The notes: a model not told the origin generated them from the sequence alone. Shown: positions 1 through 29,195, numbered from the stretch's first letter. The stretch: 64,000 bases of DNA from Anticarsia gemmatalis (GCF_050436995.1 NC_134754.1:613001-677000), one strand, 5' to 3'. Made by a program: numbers and translations.

Positions 1-546
1 AAGACCGTGGAACACTACGGACAGATCGACGTGTTGGTGAACAACGCCGGCATCGTGGAGACCGGCACTATTGAGACCACGTCGCTGGCGCAGTTCGACC
101 GCATCTTCAACACCAACGTGCGCTCCCTCTACTACCTGACCATGCTGACCGTCCCCTACCTGCTGAAGACGAAGGGCAACATCGTGAACGTGTCCAGCGT
201 GAACGGCATCAGAGCCTTCCCCGGAGTCCTCGCCTACAACACGTCCAAGGCCGCAGTCGATCACTTCACCAGGAACGCGTGCTTGGAACTGGCGCCTAAG
301 GGAGTCAGAGTGAACTGTGTGAACCCAGGAGTTATCCTGACCGAGCTGCAGAAGCGCGGCGGTATGGATGAGGAGGAATACGCCACCTTCATCAAGGGAA
401 CCAAGCACAACCACGCTATCGGTCGTCCAGGCAACCCTGAGGAGGTGGCTTACATCATCGCCTTCCTGGCGAGTGACTTAGCTAGTAACATGACTGGAAC
501 TACTGTCCCTGTGGACGGTGGACGTCACGCCATGTGCGCTAACTAA
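1..546 (+). CDS. Short-chain dehydrogenase/reductase (classical SDR), 3' part
   Basis: The reading frame is open from the first base and ends at TAA (544-546), so the true start and the N-terminal Rossmann glycine motif lie left of the window. What remains shows classical SDR signatures in order: DVLVNNAG (the NNAG motif after beta-4), NVSSVNG holding the catalytic Ser, YNTSK holding the catalytic Tyr and Lys (YxxxK), then RVNCVNPG and a C-terminal PVDGG segment. These are typical of FabG-like, NAD(P)-dependent oxidoreductases that reduce or oxidise a carbonyl/alcohol pair, usually in the cytosol. The substrate cannot be read from sequence. No intron interrupts the visible 546 bp. It lies tail to tail with the JHBP-family gene on the other strand. 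Family assignment is secure; specific function is unknown. Confidence 0.93.
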   Translation, partial: KTVEHYGQIDVLVNNAGIVETGTIETTSLAQFDRIFNTNVRSLYYLTMLTVPYLLKTKGNIVNVSSVNGIRAFPGVLAYNTSKAAVDHFTRNACLELAPKGVRVNCVNPGVILTELQKRGGMDEEEYATFIKGTKHNHAIGRPGNPEEVAYIIAFLASDLASNMTGTTVPVDGGRHAMCAN

Positions 547-627
547 TTTTATGGCTAATTTATTTTTTATTTAATTTAAGATGCTATTAGATGTGTGTTT
601 GAAAAGTGTTGTGATGAATGTTTTTAT

Positions 628-633
628 AATAAA
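628..633 (+). promoter_or_regulatory. Poly(A) signal of the SDR gene
   Basis: AATAAA lies 82 bp after the SDR stop codon in an AT-rich stretch, a suitable position for the 3' end of that transcript. Confidence 0.7.
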
Positions 634-2335
634 TGATTTTAAAAGAATTTAACTCTTTTCGTACAATTCCAGCTGCCTTCATCATTTTTTTTCTGAGAAC
701 CATTTTATTCCAACACTTAGGCAGTAAAAAAATATCTTGTGGAAAGCCTTTAAATATTCTAAAATAATGTTTAGTTATACAGAGAAACAGCTATTTCAAT
801 CTCACCAGTTTATTTTTAATAAATTAAAACTAAAATTTAGCCTAACTAGACTTAAAATAATTATCACAAGGACTTAGAAACTAGTTAAGTATAAAGTCTG
901 TTTTTTACAAATATCTTATTTTGGTAAACAATCTTAGCGCAACTTATATAAAAATCGTAAGTTGCAGAATGTCACACCATCACACAAATGAGAAAAGGCT
1001 CAGGCCATGCACTAAACCAGCTAAGTGCAGGACCCCTTCAAGAATTGTTTTAAAAATCTTTCAGGAATGCAAGGTTCCATTACGATGTTGTGTCTTTTTC
1101 AACATTTCCAAAAAATCTTTTTCGGGTTGACTTTTTGAAATCTTGAACACGAGGGAAGCGAATGCGTAAACCAGCGTTCTATCTTATTTTAAAATTACAA
1201 ATTCGTATAAAAAGATACAGCAAGTAAGATTGTTTACTAAATAAGACAACTATGTTAAAACTATAGTAGCCCACAAACATATATTCAAGTCCCTTTCTTG
1301 TACAAAGTCAATTCGTGCTGTTAAAAGTGTGCATTAAAAAACAAACATCTATTTATCATAATGTTTTGTATTGCTGCAGTAATACCTCATATAAATTTCC
1401 ATAAACTTAGGGTTTTTAACAGGTTTTATCTCATTGGTTATACCTTCCGAACTGGCGGTAAATTCACTGACTTCAATTTTGACAATCGTCATAATCATAA
1501 TATCAATGTTTGAACAGAATCAATAAAAGATTTGATTTTCATCCGTATACAAATACAATCAGAGTAACAAGAGTGAACATAAAGTTTTCTTTTTGAAATT
1601 TTTAATCTACTTTTGGATTAGGCATTTGACTCCAATCTCATCTGATGGTAAGTGAAGGAGAAGATTATTGAACAGGTATTCAATTCCAAAAAAGGCACAT
1701 TTTTTGTTACTTCACTTCATTACTTTACTTTTTTAAATTATAACATAAGACATTTTTTATCAATTATATCAGATTACAAGATCTTCAAATTACGAAAAAT
1801 CAATGTGACAAAATACGTAAAAAAATTTCCATAAATATAATTTATCTGTCGATAAAAATAGCCCTATAAACATCATCAATAATAACACTTCCTATTTTTT
1901 TAGTTACTTGTTTACAAAGTAGGTATTCACAAATAGGTACCTATCAGCTCATCTGCCAATCAAAACAGCGATTATCTATACATTATCGTATAAAACAAGT
2001 AACTTTTATCTATCAGTTGTCTGAATCTCCTGTAGTACAAGATATTGCGCAATTGCTCGAAATATATTAACGTTTTAAGACATCTTTCTTGATCTGATTG
2101 GACACTTATCGCTTGAGATTCGCGCGATTGTGTTATAGACAATTGAGATTTATTGTTATCTTTTTTTTAAAGATTTAATCAGTCACTGGATACTAGAAAT
2201 TGTTTAAAGTTTTATTCTAGTACTAAAATAAGAGTGCCAATGCTTTAATTATTTTTTCCAGGGGAGGACCATATTCTTGTCTCTTCAGTAATGAAAGGGT
2301 AATTTTTTGAAATTTACACCGGGTATCTGAGCTAT
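634..2335. other. Gap between the convergent SDR and JHBP-like gene 1
   Basis: AT-rich DNA with no supported gene; short open frames here (for example 921-1130, 1652-1834) have no recognisable content. The only recognisable piece is a repeat fragment at 1430-1515. Confidence 0.6.
1430..1515 (-). repeat. Fragment of a dispersed repeat shared with 44040-44160
   Basis: On the minus strand it contains GAATTTACCGCCAGTTCGG followed by AAGGT and a CAATGAG block. The same blocks occur in the same order on the plus strand at 44086-44130. Class unknown; two copies in one window show it is dispersed. Confidence 0.6.
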
Positions 2336-2341
2336 TTTATT
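2336..2341 (-). promoter_or_regulatory. Candidate poly(A) signal for the distal terminal exon (5b)
   Basis: AATAAA on the minus strand about 210 bp beyond the exon 5b stop. It would serve the transcript ending in the distal exon, separate from the signal at 3450-3455. Confidence 0.45.
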
Positions 2342-2549
2342 ATATTTTATCATAGTCAGATGAAAAAGACAGCTATAACGAAGTTTTCTGTTAGACCCTT
2401 ATCAAAATTTCAAAGCAATATTCTATTGCAAAGAGCAATACTGTAAGCTTAGTTTTAGTCCAAAAACATTCCCGTATTTTTTGAAGTTCTAAGGTATTAC
2501 TGCAAATGTAAATAATACATACATAGGTACATCAAATAAGTTCACTTAT

Positions 2550-19215
<16,666 letters not shown>

Positions 19216-19323
19216 AATTAAAAATTTTAATTATAAATTATTAATAAAAAATAATATTAAACTATTTAAATGCGCTCTTGCCTACAGTTGGTGCTCAACT
19301 GTGTGATAGTTTGGCATCTATAG

Positions 19324-19332
19324 CCTTTTATA
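19324..19332 (-). promoter_or_regulatory. TATA box of JHBP-like gene 1
   Basis: TATAAAAGG on the minus strand, with a CACAGTT initiator-like sequence about 30 bp downstream, giving a 5' UTR of roughly 85 nt before the ATG at 19215. Confidence 0.75.
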
Positions 19333-20869
19333 CGTTGCGCAAGACGTACGTGCATTGCTACACTGATTCACTAATAATTAACCATTTTTACAAGAGCTGT
19401 TGCAATGGGTGAAGTTCCTGTGTTTGGCTGGGCGTGGTTGGAGGAAGAGGGGTGGGGGAGGTCAGGTTATACTAGTGGAGTTGTGAAGATGATAGTTTTA
19501 GGGGTTGTGGGATTTGATTGACTTGTTTTGTTATAAAAAGTGTTTTTACTATTTGTAAGCCGTTGTGTATGAGGTTGTCAATAATTTTGTTCGATACTGG
19601 CGAGAAAAAAAAGCGTGAAGGGATTCCCGTAAATCAGAGCTCGAGGAAAGCAGGATGCTAAAAAGCGCATAAATGGCATAAAATGTGAGTGTTTTTTAAC
19701 AATAAATTAAAGAGCGCTCCAAAAGTCTTTGGATTACATTTAGGGAACTAGGAGGATACAAATTCTACTGTGTTTTGAGAAGGACAAGAGTTTTATTCTT
19801 CAAGTAATTGATCGTGGTCGTTACAATATATTCTAATAGGACGCTAGTGCATGCTAATTACGAGATTACGGACTGGATTTGAAGTAAAATGCTATTGGGT
19901 TTCTCCAATTTAACAATTTTGGTATCGTGACATATGTGACAATAGGCGATAGAGTTTTGGGATTAAGTTGTGTATGTATGTTTATTATTATTTAAAATAT
20001 ACGTCTATGACCGACCCTGTATGTAAACATAAAGTGGTATGACATAGTTACAAACCCGTTGGTTTCGAAAACTCTTGTGACGGAAAACTTTGTAGTACTG
20101 TCCTCAGCGACCTTGCTTTAAACAAAACAAACATAATACACCTTGAAATCTTAATTTTATTCCTTGGAATTAGAGCAAAACATGGTTTTCCTAGAGTATG
20201 GTCCTTTGGTAAACTACTACCTTTCTTTTATTCTTTCTAATTTCTATTCTTACAAATATGAAGGGTTCCAGAATGATTTTCTTTCTAAACGGGTAGATTG
20301 CAAATACTGTGCCTAAATTGCACAGAGCTATAGTTCGTAAGTGTACAAAATACAGGTATATTAATATTTTTTCCGTCAAATAATTGACCGAGTGGGATTA
20401 AGGACTCTACTAAGCAAAAAGATTACCTCGCGGCCAGCTTAAAACGACCACCGACCGAACCGTAAGGAGTATATAGGGTTTATTTATTTATATTACAAAT
20501 ATATCGAAGTATTTATACAACCTGAATCAAGATATATCTGCTTCAGTGTCTATAAATTCACTGAGAACCATTTCTCTACGTTGCTGCTCTATATAACCTG
20601 ATATCACGAACTTTGAAACGTCATTAGCAAAAGGACTCTGCTCTAAATCATTTCAAACGAAGTAGCGTGCGTTTAATTGTGAGTTGATTTGTTTGGTTCG
20701 ATGTGAAAATTACAACGACATTTTACAAGAAAGACTTTTTGTTATTGTTTTTTTCTGTTCCAATTACTCGGCACGTGCAGGACGCTGCATATTATTTTTA
20801 GGGTTCCACCTACATACTGTAATACCATACGTACCATATAAGCAAAAGCAAGCGCTTTCCATGCATGTG

Positions 20870-21010
20870 GTTGAGGGTTCAAACTAAAGATATACGAATA
20901 AAGGTGAAGGAAAACAATTAGAGGAAAGTTTGCGTACCAGAGATGTCCCCAATGCTCCCATGGCCAGCTCTTCTATTACGAGAGGAGACTCCTGCTCAGT
21001 GCATCAATAG
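20870..21010 (+). mobile_element. SINE A fragment
   Basis: Contains GAGGGTTCAAAC (B-box remnant), GGTGAAGGAAAAC and a tail resembling CGAGAGGAGACTCCTGCTCAGT, in the order found in full SINE A copies. Confidence 0.55.
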
Positions 21011-21645
21011 GTGTAATATTATTGTTTACTTATTGATTTGTATATTTCATTCTGTAAATTCCCAAATACCTTATTTAACTTAAAAGCACATAAATAACAA
21101 TGTATGTAAGTAACTGTCTCATAAAGGTAAAGCACTAACAATATTTGCATAGTCAAATAGCAACAAACCTCATTCTCCAATGTCACAGAACCACAAACAC
21201 CACAGTTAAACTGTCTTAGCTTATTATTTTATTAATACTTCACTACTATTTGTTCAGTAATTGTTTGAATCAGTCTCTATTAGAAACATTGCGTTTTAAT
21301 TGATTTATGAGAGAACTGGCAATGTAGATCAAAGTTCTTGTCATTAGATTGTAATCAATACTGTGAAACATATAATTGATATTAATGATTTAATTACTGA
21401 GTATAATTTTGAAAAGAGGTATAAGTCAATGGGTTTAGACTTGACCACTTATGTTACAGAGTACTCTATGAATTTCCAACCTATGACCGTAAATTTAGTA
21501 GCCCTAGCACAAAAACTTGCGATAATTCGAAAATTAGATATCAACTTCTATGGGACTTGAATTACTGCCCTAATTTAATTTTGAAATAAATACGTGGAAC
21601 ACAAAACATCATTTTGATGATAATGAAGAAATCGATTCATTCAAA

Positions 21646-21715
21646 CTATAACTATATATATATAACTATACTATAAACTATATACTATTATAACTATATT
21701 TTAACTATAACTTAA
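21646..21715. repeat. TATAACTA-type low-complexity tract
   Basis: Irregular tandem units of AACTATA and ATATAT. Confidence 0.8.
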
Positions 21716-24149
21716 GGTAGTATCTTAGAACAATATCAGAATTAGGAATTTTAGAATTAGAGTATACCTGAAAATATATCAGCAGCAGAGATACGTTTCA
21801 TATTTGCTTTAGTATTACAAATAAGCTTAAGCTTAACTTTAGTGATAGTAATTTTAATGTTCGATGAATCATTGACAACAAAGAATCAGTAAGATAGGTC
21901 ATTGGGACTTAACAATAAAATGCGTTTAGATCAATCACCTGATAATGCACTGTCAAATATTTAATCAGTTAATTGCTAAGCTTGTCTCGTGTGTAGGGTC
22001 ATTGTCAAGGACATTGGGACTCCGAGGCCACGCCAAAAAGTGAGACTTATTGGTACTTCGCTTTAGTCAAATGTCAAAATTCAACATTGACTGTGCTTTT
22101 GCTAAGAAATAATTTCAAAAGGAAAGTGTTGAATTTAGCTTTTTTGAATACGCATAGTTTTCTTCGTGAAATTTCAAAATAACAACAACATTTTTAGTTA
22201 ATTTCCAGTTTTTTTTTATGTTGGTCAGTAAAATAAGCATTCTTTGGTTAGACCAATTCATGAAGGATGGGTGACCACTTGCTACCAGTTAAACTAGACA
22301 TTAAGCACTAGATTTTTAGGTGGAAAATTATAAGTTATACCTTCATTTGAAAAATACCTTTCTTATAGTACCTACCTCTCCAATAGTACCTATCTTTAAC
22401 AGTATCTAAAGCTATATAAAGGCCATCTATAACTAACCCTTAGTTACACTAATAACACGTTTGCATCTTATTATAATAATATATAATTTATGTATATCTC
22501 AGTGATATTGCCCTACTGCCTTGAACTCTACGTCTATGTTACTGCACTATATATTATGTTACTACCCTTGAAACTGTTATGTAAGTGTCCATTATGTAAA
22601 TAAGATAAGTATATATTTAGAAACAGTTAAAATATTTATGTTTTAACAAGTAAAATTAGTATAAATTGTTGTATAGAATATCTCGATAGAAAAGACTTCA
22701 ACGAGTGCTGGCAGTGTTTTTATAAACTTTACTTTCACAATATTTTATTTTATACAAATTCCGTAGTGAATAATGCATTGTTTTTATAATTGTTTAATCA
22801 TTCCTTATACTTTTGAATCATAAAGATTTTTACAAACATAGAAATCTAATTTAATATCCTACTAGTAGTTTACGCCCTATTGAGTAAGTGATAATTTTAT
22901 CAACGTATTTTTGCGAAGGGAATATTTTTTAAAGTCGAATAAAAACAAAACGTATTTAGGCAATTTAATAAAACGATCTTAAGCACTGGGCCATCGCATG
23001 ATGCAACTTTTCTATAATTTTCATTCTTCTTTTCAACTATCAACCACTATCCTACAACTGGGCATATGCCATCTCATTTTAAACAGAAGAAACCTAATTA
23101 AGACTATTTCTAAAGTAACTCTGCCTCTTAAATTTCTGCGTAAACATAAAATGCAATCGTCAAACTGATGCGTTAACTGTAAGGTCGCTTTAGGTCGTTT
23201 TAACTGAGGTCATGTCAGTATTGTTCAGAGATCGTTGACATTGTTTTAAACAATGGGACTAAAGTTAAGTTTACTACATATATCCGTTATAATTATTATC
23301 ACTTACATTTTGAAAATACATGAGTCTAATATTTGTAAATGTTCTAAAATCTTATTTTCACTGACCTAAATCATCCTCAAATCTAAAGTGTTTTGTGTGA
23401 TGTTTATTTATGAGCGAGTTGTATAACAGTATTTAACCTTTGTCTTCCTTTAGTTTTGTGTTTTCCGCTAGTAACGAGGAAATCTACTAACAAAACCAAA
23501 ATACACATCAAAAAACATTTAAACTTAATTCATGGATATTTGATCTATATTTTGATTTATCATGCACTACCACAACTACGCACTGTTGAGTAAACAGCCT
23601 ATAACTCTTAATGTTATTATTTTACGTGATAATAATTATATTATTATATATCACTTCTTAAATATAAAGCGACTTCTCTTTCAAACATGATTTAGTAATT
23701 CCCCTAAGTAAAACCCTAAAACTTTTCAAAATGAAGTTTCTTAAGTATAACTCACTAAAAATATCCATAGCAACAAAAACCTACTAGCGCTACACTAACC
23801 CAGTCACGTAGGCACTCCACGATAATAGGCAATAATATCCCTCTTACACCGTACCAGCCATTCATCAAAGCTATACGAAGAAACAGCTCATCTTCTAACA
23901 CACTGGCATAATTGATACCAACTAATACGTTATAGGAATTCATAAATAATGCCGGTTTCCGCTAAATGTATACACGTTTTATTTTAAATTGTAGGGATAG
24001 TTACATTCAAAATGAATAAAAAAAGCAAGGATATTCTTTTGTTTGATAGAGATTGATTGATATTTGAAATCATAGGTTTTTAAAGATTTTGAGGAATCCA
24101 AGACAAAAATACGAAGATTTCAAGCAGCCAGTGACCACGGTCTATGAGA

Positions 24150-24190
24150 TTTGATCGAAACGTCGGGTAAGCAAATAAGGTATTCTAACC
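24150..24190 (+). repeat. Fragment related to the 2942-3104 fold-back family
   Basis: Short match of the GATCGAAACGTCGGGTAAGC block to the loop and arm junction of that element. Confidence 0.35.
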
Positions 24191-24621
24191 TTTATTTTCA
24201 AACGCGCTTAAAGCCCGTTGCATTGTAATATTATGAGTGCAAGTCGCGAGAGGTTAACCGTTAACTACGACGCGCGACGGATTGATTAAAAAGGGATAAA
24301 AGGCATTTTTTCAGTTATTTAAAATTATTCTAAATTACTGTTACTGAGTCAAAAGAAAGTAACACTGCTGGATAGCCATATCCTAAGCTAAACTATTAAA
24401 ATTAATGAATTAAAAATACAAAATCTAGAAACCGAAATGTCACCTCAAGGAAAAAAGGTTCGATCGTTTAACAATATTCTAAGTAAAGGCTGTGTTCACG
24501 GCTGGCATACTGACGGTGTAATCATCGCGTACCCGTCACACTGTGACGTCAGTGAGCGAGTGCGTACGCGGGGTTTGTCGGGTAATTATGTACTAGGGAG
24601 AAGCGCGGGATTGCTTAAATG

Positions 24622-24882
24622 AATAATGAATATCTTGGGACAACTCACACACGGCCAACTGATTCCAAACTAAGCAGTGCTTGTTCTATGGTAACCAGAT
24701 AACTGATAAACGTACTTATATACTTCTAAATACATACTTATACAGATACATTAACATCCAGTCTCAGAACAAATACTCGTGCTCATCACACAAATATTTG
24801 TCCCGGGTGGGATTCGAACACGCCACACGCGGCGCTACGGTTATTGCTGCGAGGTAACCACGTTGACCACTGTGCTAAACGC
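24622..24882 (-). mobile_element. SINE C (tRNA-derived)
   Basis: Minus strand: TTAGCACAGTGGTCAACGTG (A box), GTTCGAATCCCACCCGGGAC (B box and flank), then the body with AACAAGCACTGCTTAGTTTG and GGCCGTGTGTGAGTTGTCCC. Same family as 57781-58050. Confidence 0.8.
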
Positions 24883-24914
24883 AGTTATAGTTGACTTTAT
24901 GAAATAAAATTTAA

Positions 24915-25010
24915 CCATTGCCACCCTGCTGTTGCTGAGCAAGGGTTTCCTCTCGTTAGGCCTAGAGAAAATTGCTTAGAGACTTTGCACTTAACATTTT
25001 AAAAAACATG
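24915..25010 (-). mobile_element. SINE A tail fragment
   Basis: Degraded plus-strand blocks GCAAGGGTTTCCTCTCGTTA and GGCCTAGAG, with GACTTTGCA further on, match the SINE A tail. Confidence 0.5.
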
Positions 25011-25246
25011 TTTAATTATTATAAACCATTATTATCTTTGATCGCTTATTAGCCAAGTCTTGTGAGCAAACAACGCTAATTCACTAATATCATAAAAAGA
25101 TCTTTATACAGTATAATTTCTAACGTAACTCATAAGCCTATTAATTAATTTACAGCAATATAAGAATGCAATCGGCATTTTTATTCGTTGTGAAGTCCTT
25201 GTCAAAATTACTGTATGTCGATAGAAACCATATTTTTGAAGATATA

Positions 25247-25490
25247 TCTATACTAATATTATAAAGCTGAAGAGTTTGTTTGTTCGATTGTTTGTTTGAA
25301 CGCGCTAATCTCGGGAACTACTGGTCCGATTTGAAAAATTCTTTCAGTGTTAGATAGCCCATTTATCGAGGAAGGCTATAGGCTATATATCATCACGCTA
25401 CGACCAATAGGAGCAGAGTACCAGTGAAAAATGATACAAAAACGGGGAAAAATTTTATGTGACGCAAGCGAAGTTGCGCGGGTCAGCTAG
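25247..25490 (+). mobile_element. Short non-autonomous Helitron
   Basis: Begins TCTATACTAATATTATAAAG after an A and ends GCGAAGTTGCGCGGGTCAGC followed by TAG, before a T. 244 bp, no coding capacity. Confidence 0.9.
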
Positions 25491-25639
25491 TCATTCATAT
25501 TTTGATTGCCGAAATAGTAGTAGAATTTATTATGATAAATAAAATTATAATTTTGATTTCGACTATTCATTCATTAGAAATGTGTTAAAAGCCTAGTTTA
25601 AATTGATTCTTCTCCAATTCCAATTGATAGTCAGTTATC

Positions 25640-25750
25640 ATGTTCCTGACAAGCTCTGAGGCGCGGTAAGTACTCTTTCTGACTGCACAATAGAAATTCT
25701 CGGTTTCGATTTCCTGGTAGGGTCGAGTACTATGAGTCTTTTTTGATTTA
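25640..25750 (+). mobile_element. Decayed tRNA-SINE head
   Basis: TCTGAGGCGCGGTAAGTACT and TCGGTTTCGATTTCCTGGTA resemble A and B boxes at the right spacing. Confidence 0.4.
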
Positions 25751-25930
25751 TATTGAAATATTTATGTCCCTCTTTTCGGCAAGAAAAATTCTAAAAGCTT
25801 TTTACTATAAAATAATGTGTAACATACAAACAACCGTACCTTATTTTTCAATAAACATATAAAAGACGTCATACACTCGACTACTCGTGAGAATAAAGCC
25901 TACGTGACATCGTGTCTACAAATCTAGTAA

Positions 25931-26184
25931 TCTATACTAATATTATAAAGCTGAAGAGTTTGTTTGTTTGTTTGTTTGAACGCGCTAATCTCGAGAACTA
26001 CGGGTCCGATTTGGAAAATTCTTTCGGTGTTAGATAGCCCATTTATCGAGGAAGGCTATAGGCTATATACATATCATCACGCTATGACTAATAAGAGCAG
26101 AGTACCAGTAAAAATGTTACAAAAGCGGGGAAAATTTTGACCCATTCTCTCAGTGACGCAAGCGAAGTTGCGCGGGTCAGCTAG
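25931..26184 (+). mobile_element. Short non-autonomous Helitron
   Basis: Same family and ends as 25247-25490, which lies only 440 bp upstream; 254 bp. Confidence 0.9.
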
Positions 26185-26815
26185 TACATTATACGATCGA
26201 CGTCAGATAACATATTATATGTATTAGTATGCTGGTAGGTACTGTACATACATACGTAATGAATGAATGGAGTTATAAATAATTGGTTAGGTTGAATATG
26301 TCCGTCATTGGTATTATAATCTTTTTAAAGCATGTTGATGATAAATTTTCTTAAAAAAAAAAGTTTAATGATCCATACGTAATAGTTGAATGGAGTTATA
26401 AATAATTGGTTAGGTTTAGTATGTCTGGATACTGATTTTATAATCTGTGTAAAGAATGTAGGCATATTGATGATAACTTTACTTAAAAAAATAATAATAT
26501 AGGATATTATGTTTGGCATCACCTTTCATTAAAAATCTTCAGAACGGAGAAATCTTCAGCAATATTTTTGAAATATATATGTCTAATACTATGTAGGTAT
26601 ATGAATATAAAATAATTAATACAGTGTATTTTTAGTGGTAAATTAAGAATTAATTTCATCTAGTATAGCTAACATTTTATTTTAAGCGCGTATAGATGAA
26701 ATGGTATTCGCATATGAAGTTTAAGTCTAAGAAACCAATGTAGTTATTTTTTTTAAACTAAAATAACAAATGTTGTTTTAGTATCTGCATAGCAGTGCAT
26801 CAAATGTCACCTTAT

Positions 26816-26911
26816 ATAGGGTTGCCATCCGTCCGGGTTTCCCGGGATTTGTCCTAGTTTAGAGGGCAACCGGGGAGCGTCCGGGGAAGGTTTTATTTGT
26901 AGACCGGGTTT

Positions 26912-26949
<38 letters not shown>

Positions 26950-27471
26950 CATTAATGTCCCACTGCTGGGCAAGGGTCTCCTCCCGTAATGAGGGAGGGG
27001 TTAGGCCTTGAGTCCACCACGCTGGCCAAGTGCGGGTTGGGGACTTTGCATGCCCTCAATAAATGTATTAAACAAATTTTTAGACATGCAAGGTTTCCTC
27101 ACGATGTTTTTCCTTCACCGTTGGAGCATGTGATAATTATTTCTAATACACACATAACTTCGAAAAGTCATTGGTGTGTTGCCTTGGATTCGAACCTGCG
27201 ACCACTTGCGTGGGAGATGCCAACTTAAACCACTCGGCTATCACTGCTTTTTAAAAAATTAATAAATAAAAAAAAATTGGGCCTCCCGCGAGACACACAC
27301 TATGCTCGCACACCACGATCAACCGACGAACCAAGTAGGTATATTCACCGTTCCACCACTCCTCCCGTCGCAGTTGCTGTTCTTGTTGACATGTCCGGCT
27401 TTCGGACTCTAAAATCCGGGGTTTTCATGCGTCTTGTCCGGTTTTCCAAATTTTAGAGATGGTAGCTCTAC
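26816..27471. mobile_element. hAT-like MITE interrupted by SINE A
   Basis: Left end AGGGTTGCCATCCGTCCGGG and right end with GTCCGGTTTTCC then GATGGTAGCTCTACC are imperfect inverted copies of the TAGGGTTGCCA type seen in hAT-derived elements. SINE A (26915-27247) splits the element. Confidence 0.65.
26915..27247 (-). mobile_element. SINE A (tRNA-derived), full copy with tail
   Basis: Minus strand: GCAGTGATAGCCGAGTGGTT (A box), GGTCGCAGGTTCGAATCCAA (B box), body, GCCCAGCAGTGGGACATTAA and a 31-base poly(A) (the T run 26915-26945 on the plus strand). The tail marks a retroposition product. Confidence 0.88.
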
Positions 27472-27887
27472 CTTAAACCATATTAGTATAACAAAAATGT
27501 CAACACTAATTAATTCTTTATTTGTAAAAGGTTATTCGAAACATGGAAAAAACATTAAATGTGTTTTGTTTTCGTCTGAACTATTAATATACACCAATTA
27601 ATATGTATTATTAATAAAAAAGCAAGCACGTGACTATCATTATAAAAACTAAAAATAATTTATACCTAAAATTAAACTATACTGATGTCTGTCCGGCTCA
27701 AGGTTTAACGTGGAAGTCATAAATACAATTCCCGAGTAATACAAAAATGTCATAAATTCCAAAAAATAGAACAAAAAATTATGATGTGTCCCTTCTTTGT
27801 ATGTTTGTAAAAGATCGCATAAGTTATATTTTAGACCCGTTTTGGAACTATTCATAAATAAATACTGCCCATGAGTTTTTTTTTTAT

Positions 27888-28013
27888 CTAGCCTCTTTCT
27901 GTGTCCCACTGCTGGGCAAAGGCCTCTCCCTGGTCCCCTTGGTCGCTTGCTACGTCCGGCCAACCTTCCAGGAATGCGTCCAAGTCGTCCCGCCATCTCC
28001 GTTTGGGCCTTCC
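27888..28013 (-). pseudogene. LINE 3' end: reverse-transcriptase C-terminus
   Basis: A 42-codon minus-strand frame ends in TAG and reads GRPKRRWRDDLDAF then, after a short gap, EAFAQQWDTERG. This matches the C-terminus common to insect endonuclease/reverse-transcriptase non-LTR retrotransposons. Everything upstream is missing (5' truncated). The DNA coding FAQQWD contains GCCCAGCAGTGGGACA, which also forms the tail of SINE A. Confidence 0.75.
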
Positions 28014-28105
28014 CCGTTAATGCCGACCATATTGAGACACCCAATAATAATTAATTATTGGGAAATTTCTTATCTTACTAAAAATAATAATAAATAAATA
28101 TAAAT

Positions 28106-28410
28106 TTAACCCATTACTGTCCCACTGCTAGGCAAGGGTCTCCTCCCGTAATGAGGGAGGGTTTAGGCCTTGAGTCCACCACGCTGGCCAAGTGCGGGTT
28201 GGGGACTTTGCATGCCCTTAATAAATGTATTAAACAAATTTTAGACATGTAAGGTTTCCTCACGATGTTTTCCTTCACCGTTGGAGCAAGTGATAATTAT
28301 TTCTAATACACATATAACTTCGAAAAGTCATTGGTGTGTTGCCTCGGGTTCGAACCTGCGACCACTTACGTGGGAGGTGTCAACTTATACCACTCGGCTA
28401 TCGCTGCTCT
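28106..28410 (-). mobile_element. SINE A (tRNA-derived), near-complete
   Basis: Same structure as 26915-27247 on the minus strand (GCAGCGATAGCCGAGTGGTA head, GGTTCGAACCCGAGG B box, GCCTAGCAGTGGGACAGTAA tail). Confidence 0.87.
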
Positions 28411-28473
28411 ACTACTACTAATACTACTAAAAATAAGGAAACAGAAATAGAATAACAAAAGCATTCCTAACTA

Positions 28474-28738
28474 TCTATACTATAATATAATAAAGCTGAA
28501 GAGTTTGTTTGTTTGTTTGTTTGTTTGAACGCGCTAATCTCAGGAACTACTGATCCGATTTGAAAAAATCTTTCAGTGTTGGATAGCCCATTTATCGAGG
28601 AAGGTTATAGGCTATATATCATAACGATACGCTACGACCAAAAGGAGCAGAGTACCAGTAAAAAATGTTACAAAAACGGGAAAAATTTTGACCCATTCTC
28701 TCTTACGTGACGCAAGCGAAGTTGCGCGGGTCAGCTAG
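28474..28738 (+). mobile_element. Short non-autonomous Helitron
   Basis: TCTATACTATAATATAATAA start and GCGCGGGTCAGCTAG end, 265 bp; contains a (GTTT)n stretch near the 5' end like its relatives. Confidence 0.88.
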
Positions 28739-29195
28739 TGTAATATAAGTCTTATAATATTAAGATTGAGTTTAAAATTATGTTTTGAGTGGATGAATAA
28801 TTCAAGATTTTTGGACAATCTTCACATTTTTTTCATCGCATATTTCTCATGAGCCCTTCAAGGCTATGTTATGGAACATAAACTACGAAGAACTTAATAA
28901 ATTTTAATTGATATCGTTATTCTTTTCACGTTGGAAATAAATCACTTAAATTATACCCATAAGCCTAAACAAAAAAGATTTGAACGCAAGTGTGGGCAAT
29001 TAAGCATTCCATAGGCTTAAGGTAAAAATGTAATTAACGCGAGAGAACCATAATAGACCACGTGATTTAATTGTTCATTCAACTCACTTTTTTCTGATTA
29101 AGATAGATTTATAAGTGGAGCACCGCACTATCTGAATTTAAAATTAGCATAATATTTTTCAAGAAACTTACAATATTTCAAGAAATATACATAAA

